Positions 32,699 through 40,721 of a DNA stretch of 64,000 bases are shown here, piece after piece. The DNA lies in contig DVIQ01000027.1 of the NCBI GenBank assembly GCA_018711185.1, positions 26,165 to 90,164 on the forward strand, written 5' to 3'. A program made the translations under genes and the position numbers. Source of the DNA: Candidatus Limivivens intestinipullorum (lineage in GTDB: Bacteria > Bacillota > Clostridia > Lachnospirales > Lachnospiraceae). The stretch's first letter is position 1. Each line of letters opens with the position of its first letter. The notes under the pieces were generated by a model. It worked only from the letters and a program-made list of their open reading frames with translations, did not search any database and was not told the DNA's origin.

Positions 32699-33545
32699 GA
32701 GATTTAAACACAAGATTGCCGTAGACCGGGTAAACGCGGAATTAACGGAAGGGATATACGGATTTTTGGGGGCCAACGGGGCGGGAAAGACGACGCTGAT
32801 GCAGATGGTCTGCGGGATTCTGGCGCCCACTGCCGGGGAAGTGAAGGTAGATGGAAAAAACAATGTGGCCATGGGAGAGGAATTCCGGGATCTTTTGGGG
32901 TATCTGCCCCAGGAGTTCGGCTATACGCCCGGTTTTACCGCCCAGGAGTTTATGGAGTATATCGCTTCTGTAAAAGGACTGAAGCCCGCTTTTGCCAGAC
33001 AGAAAACCAGGGAGCTTTTCGCGCTGGTCAACCTGGAGGAAGAAGCGGGCCGGAAAATCCGGACACTGTCAGGGGGAATGAAGCGGCGGCTTGGAATTGC
33101 CCAGGCGCTGCTGAACGATCCGAAAATACTGATCCTGGATGAGCCAACGGCCGGCCTTGACCCGAAAGAGCGGGCGTATTTCCGGAACATTCTGTCGGAG
33201 ATGGCAAAGAATAAAATTATTCTGATCTCCACGCATATTGTATCGGACATCGAATACATTTCGGACCAGGTGCTGATCATGAAAAAGGGACGACTGCTCA
33301 GGCAGGGGCCTGCGGAGAGTCTTCTTCCGGAGGTGGAGGGCATGGTATGGTCCTGCAGGATTCCGGTCAGAGAATGGCCTGTCTTTGAGCGGGGGCACAA
33401 TGTGGTCAATTCTCATAACACGGGAGAAGCGGTGGAGGCCAGAGTGATCAGTCCGGTCCGGCCGTGCTCCCAGGCAGAGCCGTGCGTGCCGGTTCTGGAG
33501 GATCTTTACCTTTATTATTTTGCTGACGAAGAAGGAAAAAAGTAG
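32670..33545 (+). CDS. ABC transporter ATP-binding protein
   Basis: 291 aa ATPase of an exporter. It has Walker A LGANGAGKTTL, Q-loop LPQEFGY, signature LSGGMKRRLGIAQ, Walker B ILILDEPTAGLD and the H-loop STHIVSD. The C-terminal 80 residues are an accessory region with no known motif. It overlaps the membrane protein gene upstream and is followed by the permease after 26 bases. The similarity is to the CcmA/BcrA class of export or bacteriocin-immunity ATPases; the substrate is unknown. Confidence 0.93.
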   Translation: MRLTLEHLSKRFKHKIAVDRVNAELTEGIYGFLGANGAGKTTLMQMVCGILAPTAGEVKVDGKNNVAMGEEFRDLLGYLPQEFGYTPGFTAQEFMEYIASVKGLKPAFARQKTRELFALVNLEEEAGRKIRTLSGGMKRRLGIAQALLNDPKILILDEPTAGLDPKERAYFRNILSEMAKNKIILISTHIVSDIEYISDQVLIMKKGRLLRQGPAESLLPEVEGMVWSCRIPVREWPVFERGHNVVNSHNTGEAVEARVISPVRPCSQAEPCVPVLEDLYLYYFADEEGKK

Positions 33546-33571
33546 GGAAATTGATTCAGGAGGAAACAGAT

Positions 33572-34807
33572 ATGAGAAGAATGATTTGGTTTGAGTGGAA
33601 GCGAATCTGGCAGAGCCGTCTTACTCAGTTTGCGGCGGCAGGCTGCGCCTTGTTCCTGATTTTCTGCGTGTGGTCCAGCATTCAGCAGATCATGGCGGTG
33701 GATTCGGAGGGAAATACGGTTTTTGGCATGGATGCTGCAAAGACCCTGCGCGAGTTTGGAGAAAAGCAGACCCTTGATCAGGAGACGGTGGACGGGATTG
33801 TGAAGGAGTATCTGGAACGCACGGAAAATCCGGAAACCGCGTCAGAGGATTCCAATCTGGAATTTCTCTCGGAGGAGGTCTATCGCACTTGGTATCTGCC
33901 AAGGAGAGAGCTTTACTCCATCATCCGAAACGTGTACTGGGAGGACGGCAGGCGGGATACCATGGCCGGAGTTCTGTGGGATCATTATGGAGAGGATTTT
34001 TATGAGGCCAGAACCCGGAGAGTGCAGGAATGGCTTTCCGTATACCAGGGAAATCAGGTGATTACCCCGGCGGAGGCGGACTGGTGGGTAAAAAAGGATG
34101 CGGCGGTGGGAACGTATCAATACGGCTATTATAAAGGCTGGGATCTGATTCTGGCCGCCGCCTCCACCTGGACCATTCTGATTATGATGGTTGCCTGCAT
34201 CGGCATTGCTCCGGTTTTTGCCGGGGAGTACCAGACAAAGTGCGATTCCCTGCTTCTTTGCATGCGTTATGGAAAAAGCCGGCTGATCGCGGCAAAGCTG
34301 CTGGCTTCCTGGCTGTACGTCAGCACCGTATACTGGGGGATTGCCCTGGTCTATTGTGCCATATATCTGCTTCTTCTGGGAACCGGCGGCTGGGATCTTC
34401 CGATTCAGATTTCCAGTACCAATGCTGTGAGCTATAATCTGAATATGGCCCAGGCCAGCGGCCTGGTTCTGCTGCTTGGCTGGCTGTATACCCTTGGAAT
34501 GACGGGGATTACCCTGTTTTTGTCCTCCCTGCTGAAAAATGCCTACAGCGTGATCATCGCGGCCTTTCTTCTGCTGATTGTCCCGACCTTTCTCAGTATG
34601 AGTTCCGGAGGTTATCTGTGGAAGCATGTCCTGGCCCTGCTTCCGGCGAAAATCACGGACTTTAGCTTTACTTCGTACCTGGTGTTTCGGGTGGGCGGTC
34701 TGATCGTCACCTGGCCCACGGCGGCTATGGCGCTCAACGGGGCGGGAGCTTTGCTCCTCTCTGGCCTGGCCTATGCGGTTTTTCGGAGGCATCAGGTGAA
34801 CCGATAA
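33572..34807 (+). CDS. ABC transporter permease with large extracellular loop
   Basis: 411 aa. One N-terminal helix (QFAAAGCALFLIFCVWSSI) is followed by a polar domain of about 150 residues and then five to six helices, the ABC-2 permease pattern with a large loop between the first two helices. The start at 33572 has AGGAGG eight bases upstream. It is the partner of the ATPase before it, and a possible target gene set of the ECF sigma factor. Likely function: export of, or resistance to, an antimicrobial peptide or lipid. Confidence 0.82.
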   Translation: MRRMIWFEWKRIWQSRLTQFAAAGCALFLIFCVWSSIQQIMAVDSEGNTVFGMDAAKTLREFGEKQTLDQETVDGIVKEYLERTENPETASEDSNLEFLSEEVYRTWYLPRRELYSIIRNVYWEDGRRDTMAGVLWDHYGEDFYEARTRRVQEWLSVYQGNQVITPAEADWWVKKDAAVGTYQYGYYKGWDLILAAASTWTILIMMVACIGIAPVFAGEYQTKCDSLLLCMRYGKSRLIAAKLLASWLYVSTVYWGIALVYCAIYLLLLGTGGWDLPIQISSTNAVSYNLNMAQASGLVLLLGWLYTLGMTGITLFLSSLLKNAYSVIIAAFLLLIVPTFLSMSSGGYLWKHVLALLPAKITDFSFTSYLVFRVGGLIVTWPTAAMALNGAGALLLSGLAYAVFRRHQVNR

Positions 34808-34828
34808 TAAAAATTTGAAAAAAATAGG

Positions 34829-34857
34829 TTGACAAATCTGGCGTACTGGTGTAGAAT
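34829..34857 (+). promoter_or_regulatory. Promoter of tRNA-Arg(ACG)
   Basis: TTGACA, 17 bases, TAGAAT. Confidence 0.75.
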
Positions 34858-34893
34858 ACATCTTGTTGCAGCGGTAAACAAATCCGTTGTAGT

Positions 34894-34967
<74 letters not shown>

Positions 34968-34972
34968 TCTTT

Positions 34973-35009
34973 GAAACAGTCTTTCGAGAGAAAGGCTGTT
35001 TTTCTTTTC
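34973..35009 (+). terminator. Terminator after tRNA-Arg
   Basis: AAACAGTCTTTC-GAGA-GAAAGGCTGTTT with a T-rich tail. Confidence 0.75.
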
Positions 35010-35030
35010 TCTAAAACCGGCGGCGCATAC

Positions 35031-35076
35031 AAAAAGAAGGCATCCGGAAAAGATCGCGGGCCTTCTGCGGATGCCT
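35031..35076 (-). terminator. Terminator of the phosphatase-superfamily gene
   Basis: On minus, AGGCATCCG pairs with CGGATGCCT, then TCTTTTTG, just past the stop of the minus-strand gene. Confidence 0.7.
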
Positions 35077-35086
35077 GTGCCTGCGC

Positions 35087-35866
35087 TTACGGCAGCAGGC
35101 TTTTTCCTTCCCACTCCGGCGCGGGCTGTGCTCCGGTAAGCTGGACGATGGTCGGAGCGATATCAATGATGCTGGTCGCTCCCTCTATGGGTCCGGGAGT
35201 AAAATCCGGACCGATGCAGATCAGAGGGATGAGCATATCGCAGTCCTCCATAGAACCGTGGGTACGATCGTGACCGCCGTGATCCGCCGTAAAAAAGATG
35301 GTGTACTCGTCGGACAGGGCATCCACAAGGGCTTTGGTCTCGTCCAGAGTCTGGCGGCATGCCTGAAGATACTCTTTGCCCATCCATCCATGACCATGGC
35401 CGCTTTCGTCTGTCAGGCCCAGATAGACAAAGGCAAAATCGGGAGCTTCCTCTTTTAAAAAGGAAAGAGCGCTTTGAGTTACCATGTCATTGGCCTTTTC
35501 GTAGCCCATAATGCTGCCGGAAACATAGTAGCTGAAGGCAAGGGAAGCGGGACGGCTTAAATCCCGGAGCTCTTCCCAGTTATAGAAACAGGCGCAGCGG
35601 CGGCCGGCGGCAGAGAGCTGCTCGCACAGGCCGTTTATGGGACGTACCTGGGGGACGTAGGTATTGGTCAAAATTCCGTGCCGGTTGGGCGATACGCTGT
35701 GGAATAGGGACATATGGCAGGGAAGGGTCACGGAGGGGTAAACGGTCCGCGTGCTCAGAGAATAACTGCCAAGCTTTAAAAGCTCGTCCGCGTAAGGGTG
35801 TCCGCAGGCGGCAAGGGCGTCAGGCCGGAAGCCGTCGGCCAGGATCAATAATACTTTTCGGTTCAT
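35087..35866 (-). CDS. Alkaline-phosphatase-superfamily phosphodiesterase/sulfatase
   Basis: 259 aa. The metal and catalytic sites are readable: LILADGFRPD (Asp11), the nucleophile region VYPSVTLPCHMS (Thr or Ser), LTDESGHGHGW (Asp, His) and FFTADHGGHDRTHG (Asp, His, His). The fold matches nucleotide pyrophosphatase/phosphodiesterase or arylsulfatase-like hydrolases of the superfamily. No signal peptide is seen, so it is cytoplasmic. The start at 35866 was chosen for AAAGGA upstream; 42 more codons are open but have no RBS. The substrate cannot be told. Confidence 0.85.
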   Translation of the reverse strand: MNRKVLLILADGFRPDALAACGHPYADELLKLGSYSLSTRTVYPSVTLPCHMSLFHSVSPNRHGILTNTYVPQVRPINGLCEQLSAAGRRCACFYNWEELRDLSRPASLAFSYYVSGSIMGYEKANDMVTQSALSFLKEEAPDFAFVYLGLTDESGHGHGWMGKEYLQACRQTLDETKALVDALSDEYTIFFTADHGGHDRTHGSMEDCDMLIPLICIGPDFTPGPIEGATSIIDIAPTIVQLTGAQPAPEWEGKSLLP

Positions 35867-36022
35867 GGATGAAATATCCTTTCTGCCCTGAAGGGCGCTG
35901 CATTTTAGAAGGCGGTTCAGCAGACACGATGAGCGCGGGGAACGCGTTTCATCAGATTCTGTGAGAAGGGCCTTACGGTGGTAGTATATCATACCGCAGG
36001 GCGGTTGGCGATGAGAATTATT

Positions 36023-36056
36023 GCAATGGTTCAGCCAAGTCCGCGCACACGCTGCG
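36023..36056 (+). repeat. Partial dispersed element (left arm and first hairpin)
   Basis: GCAATGGTTCAGCC-AAG-TCCGCGCACACGCTGCG, truncated before the second hairpin, just upstream of a promoter. Confidence 0.55.
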
Positions 36057-36066
36057 AATTATTGCC

Positions 36067-36095
36067 TTGGATTGCCAAGGCGGCTGTGTTATAAT
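36067..36095 (+). promoter_or_regulatory. Promoter for the DUF1700-thrE genes
   Basis: TTGGAT, 17 bases, TATAAT, eleven bases after a truncated copy of the dispersed repeat. Confidence 0.6.
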
Positions 36096-36144
36096 AAGGC
36101 AAACGGCGGCGCAGATACCTGAGGCTGTAGAAAGGAAATGCATT

Positions 36145-36591
36145 ATGAGAAAAGCGGAATTTATCGAAACCCTGGAAAAACGCCTGGAAGGAGAAGTATC
36201 GGACAGGGAGATTGAGAGTTCAGTCCGATACTACGACAAATATTTCGAGGAGGCCAAGCGAAATGGCCAAAGCGAAGAGGAGATTGCGCAGGAGCTCGGG
36301 AGCCCTCTTTTGATAGCCAAGACGATTATTGATACATCCAGAGGAGGGACCGGAGAAGAGCAGGCGTATTTCCGTGAGGGAGAACTGTATGAGACGGAGG
36401 AACCCCGGCAGAGAGAGGACATTCGGGGATACCATGTAGACTTGGAGGGCTGGAAGGCAAAGGCGGTGCTCATAGGGGCGCTGCTCCTGATTATTCTTTT
36501 GATCGTGACCGTTCTTCGTATTTTGATTCCTTTGGCCGTGCCTATAGCCGTAATTCTCGTTCTTATATATCATTTTAAAAGACGGAGATAA
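36145..36591 (+). CDS. DUF1700/HAAS-type membrane protein
   Basis: 148 aa. The N terminus (MRKAEFIETLEKRLEGEVSD to EEEIAQELGSPLLIAKTII) is the helical HAAS domain, followed by an acidic linker and two C-terminal membrane segments (AVLIGALLLIILLIVTVL, LAVPIAVILVLIYHF). The start at 36145 has AAAGGAA upstream. It is the first gene of the unit with the two ThrE genes. Usual HAAS partners are PadR regulators, none of which is adjacent here. Confidence 0.8.
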   Translation: MRKAEFIETLEKRLEGEVSDREIESSVRYYDKYFEEAKRNGQSEEEIAQELGSPLLIAKTIIDTSRGGTGEEQAYFREGELYETEEPRQREDIRGYHVDLEGWKAKAVLIGALLLIILLIVTVLRILIPLAVPIAVILVLIYHFKRRR

Positions 36592-36596
36592 GTGAG

Positions 36597-37379
36597 ATGA
36601 AAGAGGAGATGGATTACAAGCTTCTGCTGGACACGGCAGTTCTGGCCGGAAAGCTTATGCTGTCCAGCGGGGCGGAGATTTACCGCGTCGAGGATACGAT
36701 CTGCCGGATTCTGGATAAGTCCGGTTTTAAGACCAGAGAGGCATTTGTGATGTCCACGGGCTTTATGGTGACGCTCGACGATCCTAAGTTTGATTCCATG
36801 ACGGTGGTTCGCCGGGTTTATGACCGGGACACAAATTTATACGTTATTTCTATGGTAAATACCGTGTCCAGAGAGTTCTGCAGCGGCCAGATTGACCTGA
36901 AAACGGCGTTTCACCGGCTGAAGCATATGGAGACCGGCCAGTATACCTCCTGGCAGAAGGATCTGGCGGCGGTGGGGGTATCCGCTATGTTCGCGGTGGT
37001 ATTTGGCGGCGCCATCCAGGATGTTTTCGGAGCTGCTGTGGCAGGCGTGCTGCTGGTGTTGATTGGCCGCCTGAGCAATCATCTTCTTCTGAACGGCTTC
37101 ATGCAGACCATGCTTTCCTCAGCGGCCATGGCCGCGGCCGCAGCGGGGCTTGCGGGGATTCCGTCCCTCTCCATCAGCATGGACATGGTGATCGTATCGG
37201 CCATTATGCCCATTGTTCCGGGAGCGGCCATCACCACAGCTCTTCGGGATACGCTTCAGGGAGACTACGTTTCCGGAGGCGCAAAGGCTCTGGAGGCTTT
37301 TGTGAAAGCGGCGGCCATTGCCATTGGCGTGGGCTTTGGAATTGTTCTGACAGGAGGTGGACGTTTATGGATGGGCTGA
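36597..37379 (+). CDS. Threonine/serine exporter ThrE, N-terminal-domain protein
   Basis: 260 aa. A soluble N-terminal domain (LLLDTAVLAGKLMLSSGAEIYRVEDT) is followed by about five membrane helices starting AAVGVSAMFAVVFGGAIQDVF, including AIMPIVPGAAITTALRDTL, all typical of ThrE_1. It works with the following gene as a two-part amino-acid exporter. It overlaps that gene by 13 bases. The start follows GGAGA of the preceding gene. Confidence 0.9.
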   Translation: MKEEMDYKLLLDTAVLAGKLMLSSGAEIYRVEDTICRILDKSGFKTREAFVMSTGFMVTLDDPKFDSMTVVRRVYDRDTNLYVISMVNTVSREFCSGQIDLKTAFHRLKHMETGQYTSWQKDLAAVGVSAMFAVVFGGAIQDVFGAAVAGVLLVLIGRLSNHLLLNGFMQTMLSSAAMAAAAAGLAGIPSLSISMDMVIVSAIMPIVPGAAITTALRDTLQGDYVSGGAKALEAFVKAAAIAIGVGFGIVLTGGGRLWMG

Positions 37380-37801
37380 TTCAGGTAATCGGTGCCTTTT
37401 TCGCGATTCTGGCGTTTTCGGTGGTCATCGGCGCGCCAAGAAAATATCTGGTCTACTGCGGACTTACGGGGGCTATTGGCTGGTTCGTGTATCTGGCAAC
37501 GCTGCCAGGACAGGGAACGGTTATGGCGAACTTCTGGGGAGCAGTGGTCATATCCCTGACTGCTCACATTTTTGCCCGGATCTTCAAAGCGCCGGTGACG
37601 GTATTCCTGATCCCTGGTATTCTGATTCTGGTACCCGGTTCCTACCTCTACCGCGCTGTATACAATTTCATTGCCGGAGATCAGAAGCTGGCCGGAAGCA
37701 ATCTCACCGGCACCATTCAGATCGCGGGAATGATCGCTTTGGCGGTTTTTATTACCGATTCCCTGTTTTCCATCTACCAAAAACGCCGGGAAAGGCTATA
37801 A
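37367..37801 (+). CDS. Threonine/serine exporter ThrE, second subunit
   Basis: 144 aa, four helices, with GAPRKYLVYCGLTGAIGW and FLIPGILILVPGSYLYRA, the ThrE_2 (DUF3815) pattern. It is the partner of the preceding protein; in single-chain ThrE both parts are fused. The RBS is AGGAGG. Export of Thr/Ser or related molecules is inferred from the family. Confidence 0.88.
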   Translation: MDGLIQVIGAFFAILAFSVVIGAPRKYLVYCGLTGAIGWFVYLATLPGQGTVMANFWGAVVISLTAHIFARIFKAPVTVFLIPGILILVPGSYLYRAVYNFIAGDQKLAGSNLTGTIQIAGMIALAVFITDSLFSIYQKRRERL

Positions 37802-37865
37802 AAGCCCATAGTACGGGCCGGAAAAAGAAAATTACGGATAATTCTGGGAAAATCGAAAAAAAGGA

Positions 37866-37894
37866 TTGCATTTTTTTCCAAATTATATTATAAT
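37866..37894 (+). promoter_or_regulatory. Sigma-A promoter driving a short RNA or leader
   Basis: TTGCAT, 17 bases, TATAAT. The transcript would meet a strong terminator about 100 nt later (37968-37998) with no ORF between. Confidence 0.6.
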
Positions 37895-37967
37895 TCATTT
37901 TGTAAAAAGAATTTACCCTTCAAAAATTTTTTTTACAACCCCTTATTAATTATTTATACTCCCCTCG

Positions 37968-37998
37968 AAAAACCCGGTAGCTCCCCTACCGGGTTTTT
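37968..37998. terminator. Strong bidirectional terminator
   Basis: AAAAACCCGGTAG-CTCCC-CTACCGGGTTTTT, a perfect 13-bp stem. Confidence 0.9.
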
Positions 37999-38058
37999 CA
38001 TATATTTCTATGACAGGCCGGATAAACGCGGAAAATACCCGTTTAAAAAATTTCCTGA

Positions 38059-38088
38059 GAATAAAAACCGCTGCTGCGGCGCATACTA
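38059..38088 (+). promoter_or_regulatory. Sigma-G (or sigma-F) type promoter
   Basis: GAATA, 18 bases, CATACTA, an exact fit to the forespore sigma-G pattern (GHATR-N18-CATNHTA). It lies 69 bases before the Asn/Gln-rich small protein, implying late forespore expression. Confidence 0.65.
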
Positions 38089-38107
38089 TCCACTGCAACA
38101 AGCATTT

Positions 38108-38139
38108 TGCCTTATCCCGTTGGGATAATGGCATTTTTT
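38108..38139 (+). terminator. Terminator-like hairpin before the small-protein RBS
   Basis: TGCC-TTATCCC-GTT-GGGATAA-T-GGCA followed by T6, two bases ahead of AGGAGGT. It may block read-through of upstream transcription or attenuate the gene. Confidence 0.6.
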
Positions 38140-38156
38140 CAGGAGGTATTTGAAAA

Positions 38157-38339
38157 ATGGCAAGAAATTCTATGAATCAGGCATCCAAAAATCAGTCTCA
38201 GAACAGAGAACAGACCCAGAGTAAGAACCAGAGCCAGAACAAGACTCAGAACAAAGCGCAGAATAAGGCCCAGAACTGCCATAACAGTGCGGACAGCACG
38301 AACTGCGGCAGAGACGAGTACACAACCAACGGGTATTAA
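38157..38339 (+). CDS. Tiny Asn/Gln-rich protein, probably spore-associated
   Basis: 60 aa, low complexity: about half of the residues are Asn, Gln or Lys, arranged as tetrads such as KNQS-QNKT-QNKA-QNKA, then a tail with two Cys (NCHNSADSTNCG) and DEYTTNGY. The RBS is AGGAGGT, ten bases upstream. No family is recognised with certainty. The sigma-G-like promoter suggests a forespore protein comparable to minor small acid-soluble or coat proteins; that role is an inference. Confidence 0.7.
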   Translation: MARNSMNQASKNQSQNREQTQSKNQSQNKTQNKAQNKAQNCHNSADSTNCGRDEYTTNGY

Positions 38340-38514
38340 GCTGGCTTTTGCGGGCTGTAGAAATACCGCGGGCCGGACGAAATGCCCGGCGCCGCGGGCA
38401 CCGGAAATTTTCCGGGAGCCCGCGGATACATATGAACTTCTTTCGTAAAGGCGCATAGGATAATATTGGCAGCAGTTTCCAAAAACGCTGCCAACAGGGG
38501 AAGGAGTGTTTCCT

Positions 38515-38823
38515 GTGACATTTGAAATGATGCCTGCCAAGGATCTGGACGCATGCATGGATAGTCGGGATACCTTCCTGATCGATCTGCGTGCGCCAAA
38601 GGAATATGTAAACGGTCATTTGAAGGGAGCTGTGAATATCCCTTACGACAGACTGAAAAATTGCTGCATGTTTCCCAAAAGCATGACCCTTGTCCTGTAC
38701 TGCGACCGGGGCGCCGTGAGTATGGCGGCTGCCAGGGAACTGGCGGGAAAGGGATACCGGGTAAAGACCGTTATCGGCGGAATCGCGGCTTACAGAGGAA
38801 AAAATCTGGAGTCCTTCCGCTGA
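38515..38823 (+). CDS. Rhodanese-like domain protein
   Basis: 102 aa single rhodanese domain. It shows FLIDLRAPKEYVNGHLKGAVNIPY and the active-site loop LYCDRGAVSMAAA with the persulfide Cys. The GTG at 38515, eight bases after AAGGAG, is a better start than the GTG at 38506, which overlaps the RBS. Function: sulfur transfer or a redox role in the cytoplasm; the partner is unknown. Confidence 0.85.
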   Translation: MTFEMMPAKDLDACMDSRDTFLIDLRAPKEYVNGHLKGAVNIPYDRLKNCCMFPKSMTLVLYCDRGAVSMAAARELAGKGYRVKTVIGGIAAYRGKNLESFR

Positions 38824-38857
38824 GAGACAATAAAAGTGTGTCTGTCAGTCTGTGCGG

Positions 38858-38887
38858 GTAACGGTTCAGTATAGCTGAAACCGTTGC
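38858..38887. repeat. Solo palindrome of the dispersed element
   Basis: GTAACGGTTCAG-TATAG-CTGAAACCGTTGC, downstream of the rhodanese gene. Confidence 0.65.
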
Positions 38888-38923
38888 CCGCTGCCTGGGG
38901 TCCGGCCCTGGCCGGAAAAAACG

Positions 38924-38952
38924 TTGACAGGAATCGGATGGGGCAGTAATAT
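38924..38952 (+). promoter_or_regulatory. Promoter for the phosphodiesterase gene
   Basis: TTGACA, 17 bases, TAATAT (an overlapping TATAAT lies three bases further on). Confidence 0.55.
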
Positions 38953-39004
38953 AATGATAACTGCCGCGGCAGAAAGCAACATAATTGTGAACAGGAGAAA
39001 AACG

Positions 39005-39547
39005 ATGAAATGGATGATAGCTTCTGATATACATGGCTCCGCCTATTATTGCAGGCGTCTGCTGGAGGCGTATCGGAAGGAGCAGGCGGACAGGCTGCTG
39101 CTTTTGGGAGATATTCTCTACCATGGCCCCAGAAACGACCTTCCCAGGGATTACGCGCCCAAGGAAGTGATTGCCATGCTGAATCCGCTGAAGAACGAGA
39201 TCTACGCCGTCCGGGGAAACTGCGAGGCAGAAGTGGACCAGATGGTTCTGGAGTTCCCGGTAATGGCGGATTATTTTATTTTTATTGAAAATGGAAAGGC
39301 CGTATATGCTACCCACGGACACATTTACAACGCGGATCACCTGCCGCCCATGAAAGAAGGCGATGTCCTTCTGCACGGGCATACCCATGTGCTGAAAGCG
39401 GAAAGACGGGAGGGCTACACCCTTTTAAATCCCGGCAGCGTCTCAATTCCCAAAGAAGGGAATCCAAACACTTACGCGGTTATGGAAAACGGTCTCTTTG
39501 AAATCCGGGATTTTGCGGGGAATACCGTAAGGTCCATTTCCATTTAG
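39005..39547 (+). CDS. YfcE/MJ0936-type phosphodiesterase
   Basis: 180 aa metallophosphoesterase. The metal ligands are seen in IASDIHGS, LLLGDILYHGPRN, VRGNCEAEVD, YATHGH and LLHGHTH. It hydrolyses phosphodiesters such as artificial bis-pNPP in E. coli YfcE; the natural substrate is unclear. The start at 39005 has AGGAG seven bases upstream. It is followed after ten bases by the methyltransferase gene. A second paralogue lies at 42740. Confidence 0.92.
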   Translation: MKWMIASDIHGSAYYCRRLLEAYRKEQADRLLLLGDILYHGPRNDLPRDYAPKEVIAMLNPLKNEIYAVRGNCEAEVDQMVLEFPVMADYFIFIENGKAVYATHGHIYNADHLPPMKEGDVLLHGHTHVLKAERREGYTLLNPGSVSIPKEGNPNTYAVMENGLFEIRDFAGNTVRSISI

Positions 39548-39557
39548 GGGCGTGCCC

Positions 39558-40721
39558 ATGAAGACGATGGAATTAATCGCTCCCTGCCATTTTGGCATGG
39601 AAGCGGTACTGAAACGGGAAATCCTGGATCTGGGCTATGAGATCAGCCAGGTGGAAGACGGAAGAGTGACGTTTCTGGGGGATCCGGAGGCGGTGGCCTA
39701 CGCGAACGTTTTTCTGAGGACCACGGAGCGGATCCTCATTAAAGTGGCGAAAATTCATGCGGAAACCTTTGACGAGCTGTTTGAGCGGACAAAGGAGCTG
39801 CCCTGGGAAGAATACATTCCCAGAGACGGGAAATTCTGGGTGGCAAAGGCTAATTCCATTAAAAGCAAGCTTTTCAGCCCTTCTGATATTCAGTCCATCA
39901 TGAAAAAAGCCATGGTGGAGCGGCTGAAATCCGTATACCATCAGGAGTGGTTTCCGGAAACCGGGGCCTCCTTTCCGCTGCGGGTGGCATTTTTGAAGAA
40001 TGAGGCCCTGATCGGACTGGATACCTCTGGCGTTTCCCTGCATAAGCGGGGATACCGGCAGATGACGGCGAAGGCACCCATCACGGAGACCCTTGCCGCG
40101 GCTCTGATCCTTCTGACGCCCTGGAAGGGTGACCGGATCCTTGTGGATCCTTTCTGCGGAAGCGGAACCTTCCCCATCGAGGCGGCCATGATCGCGGCAG
40201 ATATGGCTCCGGGGATGAACCGGTCCTTTCTGGCGGAAGAATGGAAGCATCTGGTTCCCAGAAAACATTGGTATCAGGCCATGGACGAAGCGGCCCAGCG
40301 GGTAAATACAGAGATTCATACGGATATCCAGGGTTATGATATAGATGGAGAAATTGTGAAAGCAGCCAGGGCGAACGCGGCCATGGCCGGGGTGGATAAG
40401 CTGATTCATTTTCAGCAGAGGCCCGTAAGCGAGCTGCGTCATTCCGGAAAATACGGATTTGTGATCACAAACCCACCCTACGGGGAGCGTCTGGAGGAAA
40501 AAGAGGCGCTTCCCGCCTTGTACAGGCAGATAGGCGAGGCCTTCGACCGGCTGGATACCTGGTCGAAATACGTGATCACGGCATATGAGGACGCCCAGCG
40601 CTATATCGGGAAAAAAGCCGCGAAGAACCGGAAAATCTACAATGGCATGATGAAGACCTATTTTTATATGTTTCCCGGACCCAAACCGCCCGGAAAGCAT
40701 CGTGCAGAGGAGGATGCGTAA
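39558..40721 (+). CDS. THUMP-domain rRNA (guanine-N2) methyltransferase, RlmL/YpsC-like
   Basis: 387 aa. The N-terminal THUMP region (ELIAPCHFGMEAVLKREI) is followed by a class I SAM-dependent methyltransferase domain with DPFCGSGTFPIEAAMIA and the catalytic NPPYGERL. It probably modifies 23S rRNA at a G near the peptidyl transferase centre, as its homologues do. The ATG at 39558 has AGGGG seven bases upstream; GTG at 39552 is the alternative. Its TAA overlaps the proposed AUU start of the protease gene. Confidence 0.92.
   Translation: MKTMELIAPCHFGMEAVLKREILDLGYEISQVEDGRVTFLGDPEAVAYANVFLRTTERILIKVAKIHAETFDELFERTKELPWEEYIPRDGKFWVAKANSIKSKLFSPSDIQSIMKKAMVERLKSVYHQEWFPETGASFPLRVAFLKNEALIGLDTSGVSLHKRGYRQMTAKAPITETLAAALILLTPWKGDRILVDPFCGSGTFPIEAAMIAADMAPGMNRSFLAEEWKHLVPRKHWYQAMDEAAQRVNTEIHTDIQGYDIDGEIVKAARANAAMAGVDKLIHFQQRPVSELRHSGKYGFVITNPPYGERLEEKEALPALYRQIGEAFDRLDTWSKYVITAYEDAQRYIGKKAAKNRKIYNGMMKTYFYMFPGPKPPGKHRAEEDA

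Noticed and set aside
36597..37801. Frameshifted single-chain ThrE
   Set aside because: The two-gene form with overlapping frames is standard in Firmicutes, and each frame has its own RBS.
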